Assembly (NCBI GenBank): GCA_964349455.1
Contig: CAYGGG010000015.1
Span: forward strand, 1 to 17,797
DNA: 17,797 nt
From: CSSED10-109M sp964349455
GTDB taxonomy: Bacteria > Bacillota_I > Bacilli_A > RF39 > UBA660
Direction: 5' to 3'
Shown: positions 1 through 10,531 of the stretch, in pieces
Layout: each line of letters opens with the position of its first letter
Position numbering within the stretch: position 1 is the first letter of the stretch
Translations under genes and position numbers: made by a program
Notes under the pieces: model-generated
The model's input: the letters and a program-made list of their open reading frames with translations, nothing else
What the model was told of the DNA's origin: nothing
The model's database searches: none

Positions 1-853
<853 letters not shown>

Positions 854-1011
854 ATGGAGAAAGAAAAATTTTGCAGTTTGTTAACGTGTTTGCTCGGTTT
901 TGAGAGATTATTCTCTCTGATAGTTCTTTGAAAACTAGATAATGTGGTAGTCTTATATTACGAGTATAAGACATTAAAATATCTCATCAAATTAGGAAAA
1001 AAATAATAATG
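854..1011 (+). other. 16S-23S internal transcribed spacer, no tRNA gene
   Basis: A spacer of about 158 bases. No cloverleaf-like sequence or tRNA 3' end is visible. It contains a 6-bp hairpin at 902-917 (GAGAGA, loop TTAT, TCTCTC) and the Bacillus-type spacer element GTTCTTTGAAAACTAGATAA at 923-942. An 8-bp perfect hairpin lies at 950-972 (GTCTTATA / TATAAGAC, 7-base loop). The AT-rich run up to 1011 leads into 23S. Confidence 0.85.
924..993 (+). other. 5' arm of the pre-23S processing stem
   Basis: Bases 924-946 are complementary to 3963-3986 over the whole stretch, with one G-U pair and one bulged base. Bases 981-993 (ATCTCATCAAATT) pair with 3949-3960 with one bulge. The local hairpin 950-972 would branch from this stem. 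Stems of this kind enclose 23S in Bacillota and are cut by RNase III-type enzymes. The pairing is read directly from the sequence; the processing role is inferred from the family. Confidence 0.7.
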
Positions 1012-3941
<2,930 letters not shown>

Positions 3942-3948
3942 AATTTTT

Positions 3949-3986
3949 AATTTGAGAGATTACACATTATCTTAGTTTTCAGAGAA
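3949..3986 (+). other. 3' arm of the pre-23S processing stem (23S-5S spacer)
   Basis: The 23S-5S spacer carries the partners of the upstream arm: 3949-3960 (AATTTGAGAGAT) and 3963-3986. It also shares the 12-mer TTTGAGAGATTA (3951-3962) with the 16S-23S spacer (899-910). There is no tRNA between 23S and 5S. Confidence 0.7.
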
Positions 3987-3993
3987 TTATCGT

Positions 3994-4103
3994 GAATTGG
4001 TGACGATAGCAAAGAGGATACACCTGTTCCCATCCCGAACACAGAAGTTAAGCTCTTTAACGCCGACAATAGTTGAATTGCGAAGATAGGTAGTTGCCAA
4101 TTC
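3994..4103 (+). rRNA. rrf: 5S ribosomal RNA
   Basis: About 110 bases. The ends are defined by the closing helix GAATTGG (3994-4000) with CCAATTC (4097-4103). The central block CACCTGTTCCCATCCCGAAC followed by ACAGAAGTTAAGC is the standard 5S core. It is the last gene of the rRNA operon and lies about 14 bases upstream of a rho-independent terminator. Confidence 0.95.
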
Positions 4104-4116
4104 TTTTTATAAAATT

Positions 4117-4142
4117 AAAACAAGTGAAAACTTGTTTTTTTT
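4117..4142 (+). terminator. rRNA operon rho-independent terminator
   Basis: AAAACAAGT (4117-4125), loop GAAA (4126-4129), ACTTGTTTT (4130-4138), followed by further T. A 9-bp perfect stem with a GNRA-type tetraloop and a T tract right after 5S. Confidence 0.9.
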
Positions 4143-4150
4143 AATAATAG

Positions 4151-4177
4151 ATTAATATCATTAATCTCATTAATCTC
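4151..4177. repeat. Three tandem 9-bp units
   Basis: ATTAATATC, ATTAATCTC, ATTAATCTC in direct succession; the first copy differs at one base. It lies between the rRNA terminator and the lipoprotein gene, so it may be part of that gene's promoter region or simply a slippage product. Confidence 0.7.
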
Positions 4178-4215
4178 AAATAACGATGCTCTAATTTTTT
4201 AAGAAAGGAGTTTTT

Positions 4216-4533
4216 ATGAAAAAATATATTATTTTGGCAGGAATGATTTTTTTATTAACTTCATGTGCTGCCCACGAAGAAGCAAAATGTGCTGTTGAAA
4301 ATTGTCATGGTCTAGATATCAAATGTGGCGCTAACCCACCAGATGTGTGCACGGAAGTATATGAATTAGGTGACCGTTGTTTAGTTTATGCTGAATGTGC
4401 AATTGTTAATGGTGTTTGTCAGCAAGTTGTGAGTGATAATTTTACTCAGTGTAAAAGTTGTGTTGAAAGTTGTATAGCACAGTTTTCAGATAATTATGAT
4501 CAATTATTTGAATGTGAAAGTCGATGTGAATGA
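4216..4533 (+). CDS. Small cysteine-rich lipoprotein of unknown function
   Basis: A 105-residue protein with an N-terminal lipoprotein signal: two lysines, a hydrophobic stretch (residues 4-14) and the lipobox LLTSC with the lipidated Cys17. It is therefore expected on the outer face of the membrane. The mature part holds 12 more cysteines, at 25, 30, 37, 45, 55, 61, 68, 79, 82, 86, 100 and 104, an even number that could form six disulfides or bind metal. It is acidic overall. A strong ribosome site AAGAAAGGAG (4200-4209) precedes the ATG. It stands alone between the rRNA terminator and the tsaE promoter. I do not recognise the family; the cysteine pattern suggests a small disulfide-stabilised surface domain, but no function can be assigned. 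Confidence 0.85.
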   Translation: MKKYIILAGMIFLLTSCAAHEEAKCAVENCHGLDIKCGANPPDVCTEVYELGDRCLVYAECAIVNGVCQQVVSDNFTQCKSCVESCIAQFSDNYDQLFECESRCE

Positions 4534-4578
4534 AACAATTTTATAAAACGATTTTGCATTTATTTATTAGTATTTAGC

Positions 4579-4609
4579 TTGACAAACTAAGTAGGGACAG
4601 GCCTAATAT
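4579..4609 (+). promoter_or_regulatory. Weak candidate promoter downstream of the lipoprotein gene
   Basis: A perfect TTGACA (4579-4584), with CCTAAT (4602-4607) at 17 bp or TAATAT (4604-4609) at 19 bp. The -35 is ideal and the -10 is not. If used, it would give tsaE a leader of about 180 bases. The rest of 4534-4752 is AT-rich with A tracts, and I see no gene, tRNA or clear terminator in it. Confidence 0.3.
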
Positions 4610-4752
4610 CTTTTAAAAAAGTTACCTCTTCTGTTCTGATTGTTGAATTTAATTTGTGCAAAAAAAAATAAAAAAAATAAACAAAATTACTTTCTGTCGA
4701 CAAAAAGTTAGACAAACGTAAATAAAAAATAAAACAAACAGTTTCAATACTA

Positions 4753-4781
4753 TTGTTTTTATTATAAATATTATATATAAT
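4753..4781 (+). promoter_or_regulatory. Promoter of the tsaE-tsaB-tsaD operon
   Basis: -35 TTGTTT (4753-4758), a 17-bp spacer, and a perfect -10 TATAAT (4776-4781). The expected start site, about 4788, falls inside the ribosome site GTGGTGAT (4786-4793), leaving only about nine leader bases before the ATG at 4797. Confidence 0.7.
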
Positions 4782-4796
4782 TAAAGTGGTGATAAA

Positions 4797-5246
4797 ATGG
4801 ATTACAAAATAACGACGAAAAACGAATCAGAAACAATTCAGTTAGCAGAAAACATTGAATCAGAAAAATTTCCAAATATGGTGATTTGTTTGACCGGTGA
4901 ACTAGGTAGTGGCAAAACCGTTTTTACCAAAGGATTTGCTAGTGCAATGGGAATTAGCGAAACGATTACTTCGCCAACTTTTTGTATCATCAAAGAATAT
5001 GAAGGTGAGCAATATTTATATCATATCGATGCCTATCGCCTAGATAATAAAATCGAAGGATTTGATCTTCAAGAATACTTTAATAAAGGTGGCGTTGTTA
5101 TTATTGAGTGGGCTGATTCAATTAAAGAACATTTGCCAGAAGAACGGCTTGATATAAATATCAAGGTAGTTGGTGAAAACACAAGAGTAATAATTTTAAA
5201 ACCACAAGGCGAAAAATATGAAGAATTATGCGAGGGCGTTTTATGA
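4797..5246 (+). CDS. tsaE: TsaE, tRNA t6A biosynthesis ATPase
   Basis: A 149-residue P-loop ATPase of the t6A pathway. It works with TsaB and TsaD to complete the threonylcarbamoyl transfer onto A37 of ANN-decoding tRNAs in the cytoplasm. Visible motifs are the Walker A loop GELGSGKT (residues 34-41), the SPTF switch segment (59-62), HIDAYRL (76-82) and IEWAD (104-107). Length fits the family (about 150). The start ATG is preceded by GTGGTGAT, which pairs with the 16S tail. It is first in a three-gene cluster: its TGA overlaps the tsaB ATG as ATGA, so translation is probably coupled. Confidence 0.96.
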   Translation: MDYKITTKNESETIQLAENIESEKFPNMVICLTGELGSGKTVFTKGFASAMGISETITSPTFCIIKEYEGEQYLYHIDAYRLDNKIEGFDLQEYFNKGGVVIIEWADSIKEHLPEERLDINIKVVGENTRVIILKPQGEKYEELCEGVL

Positions 5247-5812
5247 AAATTTTATTTCTTGATACGTCTTCTTTTTTTATTAATATTGCAATTATTGAAA
5301 ACAATAATTTTTTATTTCATTTTAAAGAAAAAAGTGATCACAAATTATCAGATCGAATCTTTTCTTTAATCGAAAACTGTTTCGAAAAAGCAAACACCAA
5401 ACCACAAGAAATAAATAAAATATACGTTACCAATGGACCAGGATCTTTTACTGGAATTAGAATTGGTCTTACCATTGCCAAAACAATGGCCTGGGATTTA
5501 AATATTCCAATTTGCACCGTTTCATCATTGTTAATGCTTGTAAGTGGTCAAACCAAACCGGTATATGCCGTCATTCCAGATCGAAATGGTTATGGTTATT
5601 GTGCCTTATATAATCAAAATCTAATTACCAAAGAAGAAGTATATGTTGATCTAAAACAATATTTAACTTTGAATATTCCAGTTGTTAGTTATCATGATGA
5701 AATTGAGCCAACAACTGATTTATTAAGAATCATCAAAAAATATAAAAATAAAAGCGAAGATGTTCACGGAGTTAAAGCGAATTATATAAAAAAAATGGAA
5801 ATGGAAAAATAA
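5243..5812 (+). CDS. tsaB: TsaB, tRNA t6A biosynthesis partner protein
   Basis: A 189-residue ASKHA-fold protein that dimerises with TsaD and is needed for t6A formation; it is itself catalytically inactive. It shows the N-terminal beta-strand motif MKILFLDTS and the family signature NGPGSFTGIRIG (residues 64-75). An in-frame ATG lies 15 bases upstream (5228), inside tsaE. I chose 5243 because the family begins directly with the LDTS strand, because it makes the classic ATGA overlap with tsaE, and because GAGG lies a few bases upstream. The C-terminal half is short compared with typical 220-240-residue homologues, a compact variant. The cluster goes straight on to tsaD; rimI, often found here in Bacillus, is absent. 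Confidence 0.94.
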   Translation: MKILFLDTSSFFINIAIIENNNFLFHFKEKSDHKLSDRIFSLIENCFEKANTKPQEINKIYVTNGPGSFTGIRIGLTIAKTMAWDLNIPICTVSSLLMLVSGQTKPVYAVIPDRNGYGYCALYNQNLITKEEVYVDLKQYLTLNIPVVSYHDEIEPTTDLLRIIKKYKNKSEDVHGVKANYIKKMEMEK

Positions 5813-5813
5813 A

Positions 5814-6815
5814 ATGAAAGAGATATTTGTATTAGCGATTGAAACAAGCTGTGATGAAACAAGCATTTCAATTGTCAAAAATGGAAAAGATGAATTAGCG
5901 ACAACGACAATGTCGCAAATTGATATTCATGCGCAATATGGTGGGGTTGTTCCTGAAATTGCTAGTCGTAATCATGAATTAAATATTACTTGGGCGATTG
6001 AACAAACTTTACAAAAAATTGATTTTACAATTAAAGATATTGATTTGATTGGCGTAACCTATGGACCAGGTTTAATTGGTTCATTGTTAGTTGGGATGAT
6101 GGCTGCTAAAACATTAGCATTTATTAATCAAATCCCTTTAATTCCAGTTCATCATATTGCTTCGCATATTTATGCTAGTAATTTAGAAAAAAACTTAGAA
6201 TATCCATTGCTTGCTTTAGTAGTAAGTGGCGGGCATACCGAATTAGTTCTAATGAAACATGATTATCATTTTCAAAAAATTGGTGGTACACTAGATGATG
6301 CTATTGGTGAAACTTATGATAAAGTAGGGCGTATTTTAAAATTGCCATATCCTGGAGGACCGTTAGTTGATCAAATGGCTCAAAAAGGAATTGACAATTA
6401 TCAACTTCCGACACCTTTAGATGACAATACTTATAATTTTAGTTTTAGTGGTTTAAAAAGTGCAGTAATCAATTTAGTACATAATGAAAAACAAAAAAAC
6501 AAACAAATTGATAAAGAAAATTTAGCAACTTCATTTCAAAATCGAGTAGTCGAAGTATTAGTCAAAAAAACAATGCGAGCAATGAAAGAATACCAAGTTT
6601 TTAATCTTGTCTTAGCGGGTGGTGTTGCTGCCAATCAAGGTCTTCGCAAAGAATTAAAGCAAGCTTGTTTAGAAAACGATTTTAAATTTTTTAAACCAAA
6701 TATTAAATACTGTACTGATAACGGCGCAATGGTTGGCGCAGCTGCTTATTATGCTTATATTACTGATAAATACAATAAAGGAAAAATGATTGCAAAATCA
6801 ACCGAAGAATTGTGA
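5814..6815 (+). CDS. tsaD: TsaD, tRNA N6-adenosine threonylcarbamoyltransferase
   Basis: A 333-residue catalytic subunit that transfers the threonylcarbamoyl group from TC-AMP to A37 of tRNA (Kae1/Qri7/YgjD family). Metal-binding HxxxH is at His114/His118 (PVHHIASH), with the third ligand Asp302 in TDNGAM. Further signatures are IETSCDET (9-16), VSGGHTELV (137-145), DDAIGETYDKVGR (161-173) and GGVAANQGLR (269-278). Length is typical. It starts one base after the tsaB TAA; the ribosome site is weak (purine-rich GGAAATGG), so re-initiation from tsaB translation is likely. No conventional terminator follows; the repeat-rich segment 6829-6893 comes next. Confidence 0.97.
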   Translation: MKEIFVLAIETSCDETSISIVKNGKDELATTTMSQIDIHAQYGGVVPEIASRNHELNITWAIEQTLQKIDFTIKDIDLIGVTYGPGLIGSLLVGMMAAKTLAFINQIPLIPVHHIASHIYASNLEKNLEYPLLALVVSGGHTELVLMKHDYHFQKIGGTLDDAIGETYDKVGRILKLPYPGGPLVDQMAQKGIDNYQLPTPLDDNTYNFSFSGLKSAVINLVHNEKQKNKQIDKENLATSFQNRVVEVLVKKTMRAMKEYQVFNLVLAGGVAANQGLRKELKQACLENDFKFFKPNIKYCTDNGAMVGAAAYYAYITDKYNKGKMIAKSTEEL

Positions 6816-6828
6816 AACTACAAAAAAG

Positions 6829-6893
6829 GTAAAAAAAGTCCCGTTTTGGACTGCAAAACGAGTAAAAAAAGTCCCTTTTTGTTGTTTTGGAGC
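6829..6893. repeat. Imperfect tandem repeat with hairpins upstream of the first DUF4143 ATPase
   Basis: GTAAAAAAAGTCCC occurs at 6829-6842 and again at 6862-6875. Each copy is followed by GTTTTGGA (6843-6850 and 6884-6891), the second after an 8-base insertion. CGTTTTG (6842-6848) and CAAAACG (6854-6860) form a 7-bp hairpin. AGTCC (6837-6841) with GGACT (6848-6852) is an alternative. CAAAAC (6854-6859) can instead pair downstream with GTTTTG (6884-6889). It could be a degenerate terminator, an operator or an insertion scar. Confidence 0.65.
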
Positions 6894-6905
6894 AAAAAAT
6901 ATGAT
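6879..6905 (+). promoter_or_regulatory. Candidate promoter of the first DUF4143 ATPase
   Basis: A good -10 TATGAT (6900-6905). The -35 is uncertain: TTGTTG (6879-6884) is only 15 bp away, and TTTTGT (6877-6882) gives 17 bp but matches poorly. The expected start would lie about 15 bases before the ATG at 6927. Confidence 0.4.
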
Positions 6906-6926
6906 AAGATTAACTTGGGTGATAAT

Positions 6927-8234
6927 ATGTTTAAAAGAAAATTCGAAGTAAATTTAAAAAAATGGAAAGAAAATTATATAAAAAAACCACTATTAGTAAT
7001 AGGGGCAAGACAGGTTGGGAAAACATTCATTATTAAAAAATTTATTAATGATAATTTTGATAATTATATTTATATTAATTTTGATGAAGAAAAAAAATAT
7101 GCAGAATTTTTTCAAGAAGATTTAAATCCAGAAAGAATTATTCGCGATATAGCAAATTACCGTAATCAAACGATTAATATAAAAAAAACTATTTTCTTTT
7201 TTGATGAGGTACAGAAAAGTGAAGAAGTTATTGCTTCGTTAAAGTACTTTGAAGAAAGTGATCAAGAATATAAAATTATTTGTGCGGGATCGTTATTAGG
7301 CGTTTTATTAAACCGTTTTACAAAATCTTTTCCAGTGGGTAAAGTGTATTTCGAATATATGTTTCCAATGGATTTTGAAGAATTTTTATGGGCCTTAGAT
7401 GAAGAAAATTTAAGTGAAAGAATTGTCGAAAACTACAAAAGCATGAAACCACTGCCCAATCCCCTTCACGAAAAAGCGTTAGAATTATATTATAAGTATT
7501 TATATATTGGTGGAATGCCTGAGGCAATCAAAGAATTTTTAGCGAAAGAGAAAGATATTCAAAGTTTTGATAGAGGTATACAACAAAATATAATTAGTGC
7601 TTATTTAGCTGACATGGCAAAATATGCTGATTCTCATCAAATCATAAAAACGGTTGAAGTTTATAATAGCATTTCTCATCAACTGGCAAAAAAAAATAAA
7701 AAGTTTATCTACAAAAACATTAATGAACGAGCAAAAAGCAAAACCCATGGTAATGCTATTTCGTGGTTAATTGATGCAGGGCTTGTGTTAAAATGCAATC
7801 GGTTAGATAAATTAGAAAAACCGTTTAAGTTTTATGAACTTCAAAATGATTTTAAATTATATTTAAGTGATGTAGGATTATTATGTAAACTATCAGATTT
7901 TTCTTATTCAGCAATTGCATATAAAGAAGGGACAGAATTTAGAGGAGTGTTAGCCGAAAATTATATTGCACAGCAATTAACTAGTAATAAAGTACCGTTA
8001 TATTATCGAACCGAAACAAGAGATATCGAAGTTGATTTTATGATTATTATTAATGAAAAAATAATACCGATTGAAGTAAAAGCAAGTAGTAATACTAAAT
8101 CACTTAGTTTAAACAAAATGCAAGACAAGTATAATTTCGAATATAGTATAAGAATATCAAGCAAAAATTTTGGATTTGTAAATAAAATTAAATCAGTCCC
8201 ATTATATGCGGTTTATTTAATAAAACAAATATGA
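6927..8234 (+). CDS. AAA+ ATPase with DUF4143 nuclease-like C-terminal domain (first copy)
   Basis: A 435-residue protein of the AAA_14/DUF4143 family. The N-terminal AAA+ part has Walker A GARQVGKT (residues 26-33), Walker B FFFDEVQ (90-96, Asp93/Glu94) and a sensor-like CAGS (119-122). The C-terminal part resembles a PD-(D/E)xK nuclease fold with Glu344, Asp370 (IEVDF) and an intact ExK at Glu383/Lys385 (PIEVKA). The frame is open 27 codons further up to 6846, but those codons lie in the repeat. The ATG at 6927 has the ribosome site GGGTGAT. Proteins of this family are widespread, often in several copies per genome, with no settled function. It has its own candidate promoter and terminator, so it is a single-gene unit between tsaD and pcrA. 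Confidence 0.9.
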   Translation: MFKRKFEVNLKKWKENYIKKPLLVIGARQVGKTFIIKKFINDNFDNYIYINFDEEKKYAEFFQEDLNPERIIRDIANYRNQTINIKKTIFFFDEVQKSEEVIASLKYFEESDQEYKIICAGSLLGVLLNRFTKSFPVGKVYFEYMFPMDFEEFLWALDEENLSERIVENYKSMKPLPNPLHEKALELYYKYLYIGGMPEAIKEFLAKEKDIQSFDRGIQQNIISAYLADMAKYADSHQIIKTVEVYNSISHQLAKKNKKFIYKNINERAKSKTHGNAISWLIDAGLVLKCNRLDKLEKPFKFYELQNDFKLYLSDVGLLCKLSDFSYSAIAYKEGTEFRGVLAENYIAQQLTSNKVPLYYRTETRDIEVDFMIIINEKIIPIEVKASSNTKSLSLNKMQDKYNFEYSIRISSKNFGFVNKIKSVPLYAVYLIKQI

Positions 8235-8252
8235 GAAATCATATTTGTTTTT
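8223..8252 (+). terminator. Terminator of the first DUF4143 ATPase, overlapping its stop codon
   Basis: AAACAAATATGA (8223-8234), loop GAAA, TCATATTTGTTT (8239-8250), then more T: a 12-bp perfect stem. The stop codon TGA (8232-8234) forms the top of the 5' arm. Confidence 0.9.
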
Positions 8253-8279
8253 ATAAAAAAGTAATAATTATGTTATGAT
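8250..8279 (+). promoter_or_regulatory. Promoter candidate of the pcrA operon
   Basis: -10 TATGAT at 8274-8279; -35 weak, TTTATA (8250-8255, 18-bp spacer) or TTATAA (8251-8256, 17 bp). It lies directly after the preceding terminator, so a promoter is needed here. The expected start near 8286 falls within the ribosome site AAAGGTGAT (8283-8291). Confidence 0.5.
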
Positions 8280-8295
8280 AAGAAAGGTGATTAAT

Positions 8296-10350
8296 ATGCT
8301 TGAAAAATTAAACAAAGAACAAAAAGAAGCAGTAATGATAACAGAGGGACCGCTTTTAGTTATTGCTGGTGCTGGCAGTGGGAAAACAAAAGTCCTTACC
8401 ACCAAAATTGCTTATTTAATTGAGAAAAAATTAGCAACGCCAGAGCAAATATTAGCAATTACTTTTACTAATAAAGCAGCCAATGAAATGAAATCCCGCA
8501 TTACTAACTTAATTGAAGGCTTTTCCAAAACAATGCAAATTTCAACTTTTCATGCTTTTGGTTTAAAAATAATTAAAGAAAACTATCATCATTTAGGTTA
8601 TCAAAAAAACATTGTTGTTTTAGATGCAAACGATTCATTAACTTTAATTAAAAGAATTTTAAAAGAATTAAATTTTGATTCAAAAATGTATAATCCAAAA
8701 TCAATTCGCAATCGTATTAGTGGTTGTAAAAACGAATTAATTGATGTTGAACAATTTGCTAAATTTATTCAAAGTCAACTTGATGAAATTGTTTATAAAG
8801 CATATAAATTATATGAAAACAAACTAAAAGAAAGCAATTTGCTTGATTTTGATGATCTTTTAATTAAACCAATTGAATTATTTAAAAACAAACAAATTTT
8901 AGAACAATATCAAAAACAGTTTCGCTATATTTTAATTGATGAATATCAAGACACGAATCAAGCGCAATATGTTTTAGTAAAATTACTTGCTAATTATTAC
9001 AAAAACATTTGTGTCGTTGGTGATGAATCACAAGCAATTTATGGATTTCGGGGTTCAAATTACAAAAATATTTTAAATTTCGAAAAAGATTTTCCGGGAG
9101 CCAAACAAGTTATTTTAGAAAAAAACTATCGTTCAACAAAAAACATTTTAGATGTTGCTAATAATGTTATTCAAAATAATTTACAAAGAAAAGAAAAAAA
9201 CTTATGGACTGATAATGAAGTTGGCGAAAGCGTAATTGTGAATCGTTTATTTGACGAACAAGATGAGGCCGGTTATATTGTTGAACAAATAGAAAAGATA
9301 ATTAATGCTGGGGAAAGCATTGAGGAAGTGGCCATTTTATATCGTACTAACGCTCAATCAAGAGTAATTGAAGAAGCTATTTTAAGAAAAGGAATTCCTT
9401 ATCGGATTGTCGGTAGTGTTCAGTTTTATAGTCGAAAAGAAATTAAAGATTTAATGGCCTACCTAAAATTAATTTATAATCAAAACGATGATGTATCTTT
9501 ATTAAGAATCATTAATGAACCAAGAAGAGGAATTGGTAATAAAACAATTGAAAAAATTGAATTAAAAAGCGGTGAAAAAAGTTGTTCGTTATTATCGGCA
9601 ATTGAAGACGGAAAAGAACTAGAGTTTAAAAAAATTATAATGACTTTAATCGAAGAGTCTAAAAAATTAAGTTTAACTGATTTAGTTGAAGCGGTATTAG
9701 TGAGAAGTGGTATTCGTCAAGAATTAATTAATGAAGGAAATGTAACTTCAGAAATTAGAATTGAAAATTTAGAAGAATTTAAAACGCTAACGAAAGAGTT
9801 TGAACAAAAATATGGTATAATATCATTAGAAGATTTCTTAGATGAAGTGAGTTTAATAACTGATGTTGTCTCATATGAAAACAGTGTTGAGCAAGTTACG
9901 TTAATGACAATTCATGCCGCTAAAGGTCTCGAGTTCAAGTATGTCTTTTTAGTTGGTATGGAAGAAGGCCTGATGCCCCATTGTAATGCTTTTTCTTGTG
10001 ATAATGATATTGAAGAAGAGCGAAGACTATGTTATGTTGCATTAACCAGGGCGAAAAAAAAGTTGTGGGTTTTATATACCAATGAAAGAATTATTTATGG
10101 TAATTATCAAAAGAGCATTCCATCAAGATTTATTGATGAAATGAATGTTGAGCATAAAGCGCAAGTTTGTAAAAAGAAACAAGAATTAATGATTGATGAA
10201 ACAATTGAGTATGCAATTGGCGAAAAAGTTTTTGTATTAAAATATGGTAATGGTGTGATTGTTGATCTTGGTGATAAAATTTTAACAATTGCTTTTAAAA
10301 AAGATATTGTTAAATTTATGAAAGGTCATAAAAATATTAAGAAATTATAG
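8296..10350 (+). CDS. pcrA: PcrA/UvrD-type superfamily 1 DNA helicase
   Basis: A 684-residue 3'-5' DNA helicase of the UvrD/PcrA group, acting in DNA repair and in clearing proteins or stalled complexes from DNA. Motifs in order: Q-motif LNKEQKEAV (residues 5-13), Walker A AGAGSGKT (24-31), TFTNKAANEM (56-65), DFDDLL (184-189), Walker B DEYQDTN (215-221), GDESQAIYGFRG (242-253), NYRST (277-281), TIHAAKGLEF (538-547) and EEERRLCYVALTRA (573-586). A small Tudor-like tail (about 640-680) matches the PcrA C-terminus. The track start at 8275 would add seven residues, but AAAGGTGAT before the ATG at 8296 and the family's N-terminus favour 8296. It is the first gene of a five-gene operon; the next start is nine bases on. 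Slightly shorter than Bacillus PcrA (about 740). Confidence 0.96.
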   Translation: MLEKLNKEQKEAVMITEGPLLVIAGAGSGKTKVLTTKIAYLIEKKLATPEQILAITFTNKAANEMKSRITNLIEGFSKTMQISTFHAFGLKIIKENYHHLGYQKNIVVLDANDSLTLIKRILKELNFDSKMYNPKSIRNRISGCKNELIDVEQFAKFIQSQLDEIVYKAYKLYENKLKESNLLDFDDLLIKPIELFKNKQILEQYQKQFRYILIDEYQDTNQAQYVLVKLLANYYKNICVVGDESQAIYGFRGSNYKNILNFEKDFPGAKQVILEKNYRSTKNILDVANNVIQNNLQRKEKNLWTDNEVGESVIVNRLFDEQDEAGYIVEQIEKIINAGESIEEVAILYRTNAQSRVIEEAILRKGIPYRIVGSVQFYSRKEIKDLMAYLKLIYNQNDDVSLLRIINEPRRGIGNKTIEKIELKSGEKSCSLLSAIEDGKELEFKKIIMTLIEESKKLSLTDLVEAVLVRSGIRQELINEGNVTSEIRIENLEEFKTLTKEFEQKYGIISLEDFLDEVSLITDVVSYENSVEQVTLMTIHAAKGLEFKYVFLVGMEEGLMPHCNAFSCDNDIEEERRLCYVALTRAKKKLWVLYTNERIIYGNYQKSIPSRFIDEMNVEHKAQVCKKKQELMIDETIEYAIGEKVFVLKYGNGVIVDLGDKILTIAFKKDIVKFMKGHKNIKKL

Positions 10351-10359
10351 GAGGGGAAT

Positions 10360-10530
10360 ATGTATTTGAATTTTTTTGAAACAGTTGTAACAAAAATTGA
10401 GGAGTTTTTGCAAAAACCAATTGAATTATTTACCAAGCATTATCAAAATCCATTTATGTGGTTATTGTTTTTCTTTTTGGGATTAATTATTTTTAATGCC
10501 ACATATCAAGCTTTGCAAAAGGAGAAATAA
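10360..10530 (+). CDS. Small single-pass membrane protein between pcrA and galU
   Basis: A 56-residue ORF, MYLNFFETVV at the N-terminus and ALQKEK at the end. Residues 1-30 form an amphipathic, mixed-charge stretch; residues 32-48 are a hydrophobic transmembrane segment (FMWLLFFFLGLIIFNAT), followed by a short charged tail. Support is strong for so small a gene: GGAGGGG (10350-10356) sits just before the ATG, the gene fills the pcrA-galU gap almost exactly, and its TAA is one base from the galU ATG, with the galU ribosome site GGAG (10521-10524) inside its last codons. Topology and partner are unknown. I recognise no family; a membrane-tethering or regulatory peptide would fit but is a guess. 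Confidence 0.75.
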   Translation: MYLNFFETVVTKIEEFLQKPIELFTKHYQNPFMWLLFFFLGLIIFNATYQALQKEK

Positions 10531-10531
10531 A

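Noticed and set aside
854..1011. tRNA gene in the 16S-23S spacer
   Set aside because: No acceptor, TTCRANNC arm or anticodon-loop pattern is visible; the hairpins present are too short and belong to the processing region.
4529..4576. 15-codon frame overlapping the end of the lipoprotein gene (MKQFYKTILH...)
   Set aside because: Very short and no ribosome site; composition is expected in AT-rich DNA.
6829..6893. Repeat pair considered as a CRISPR array or attachment site
   Set aside because: Only two imperfect copies, the intervening sequence is itself repeated, there are no cas genes, and no integrase is in the window.
7318..7527. Minus-strand 69-residue frame inside the first ATPase
   Set aside because: Shadow of a well-supported gene on the other strand; no ribosome site or domain.
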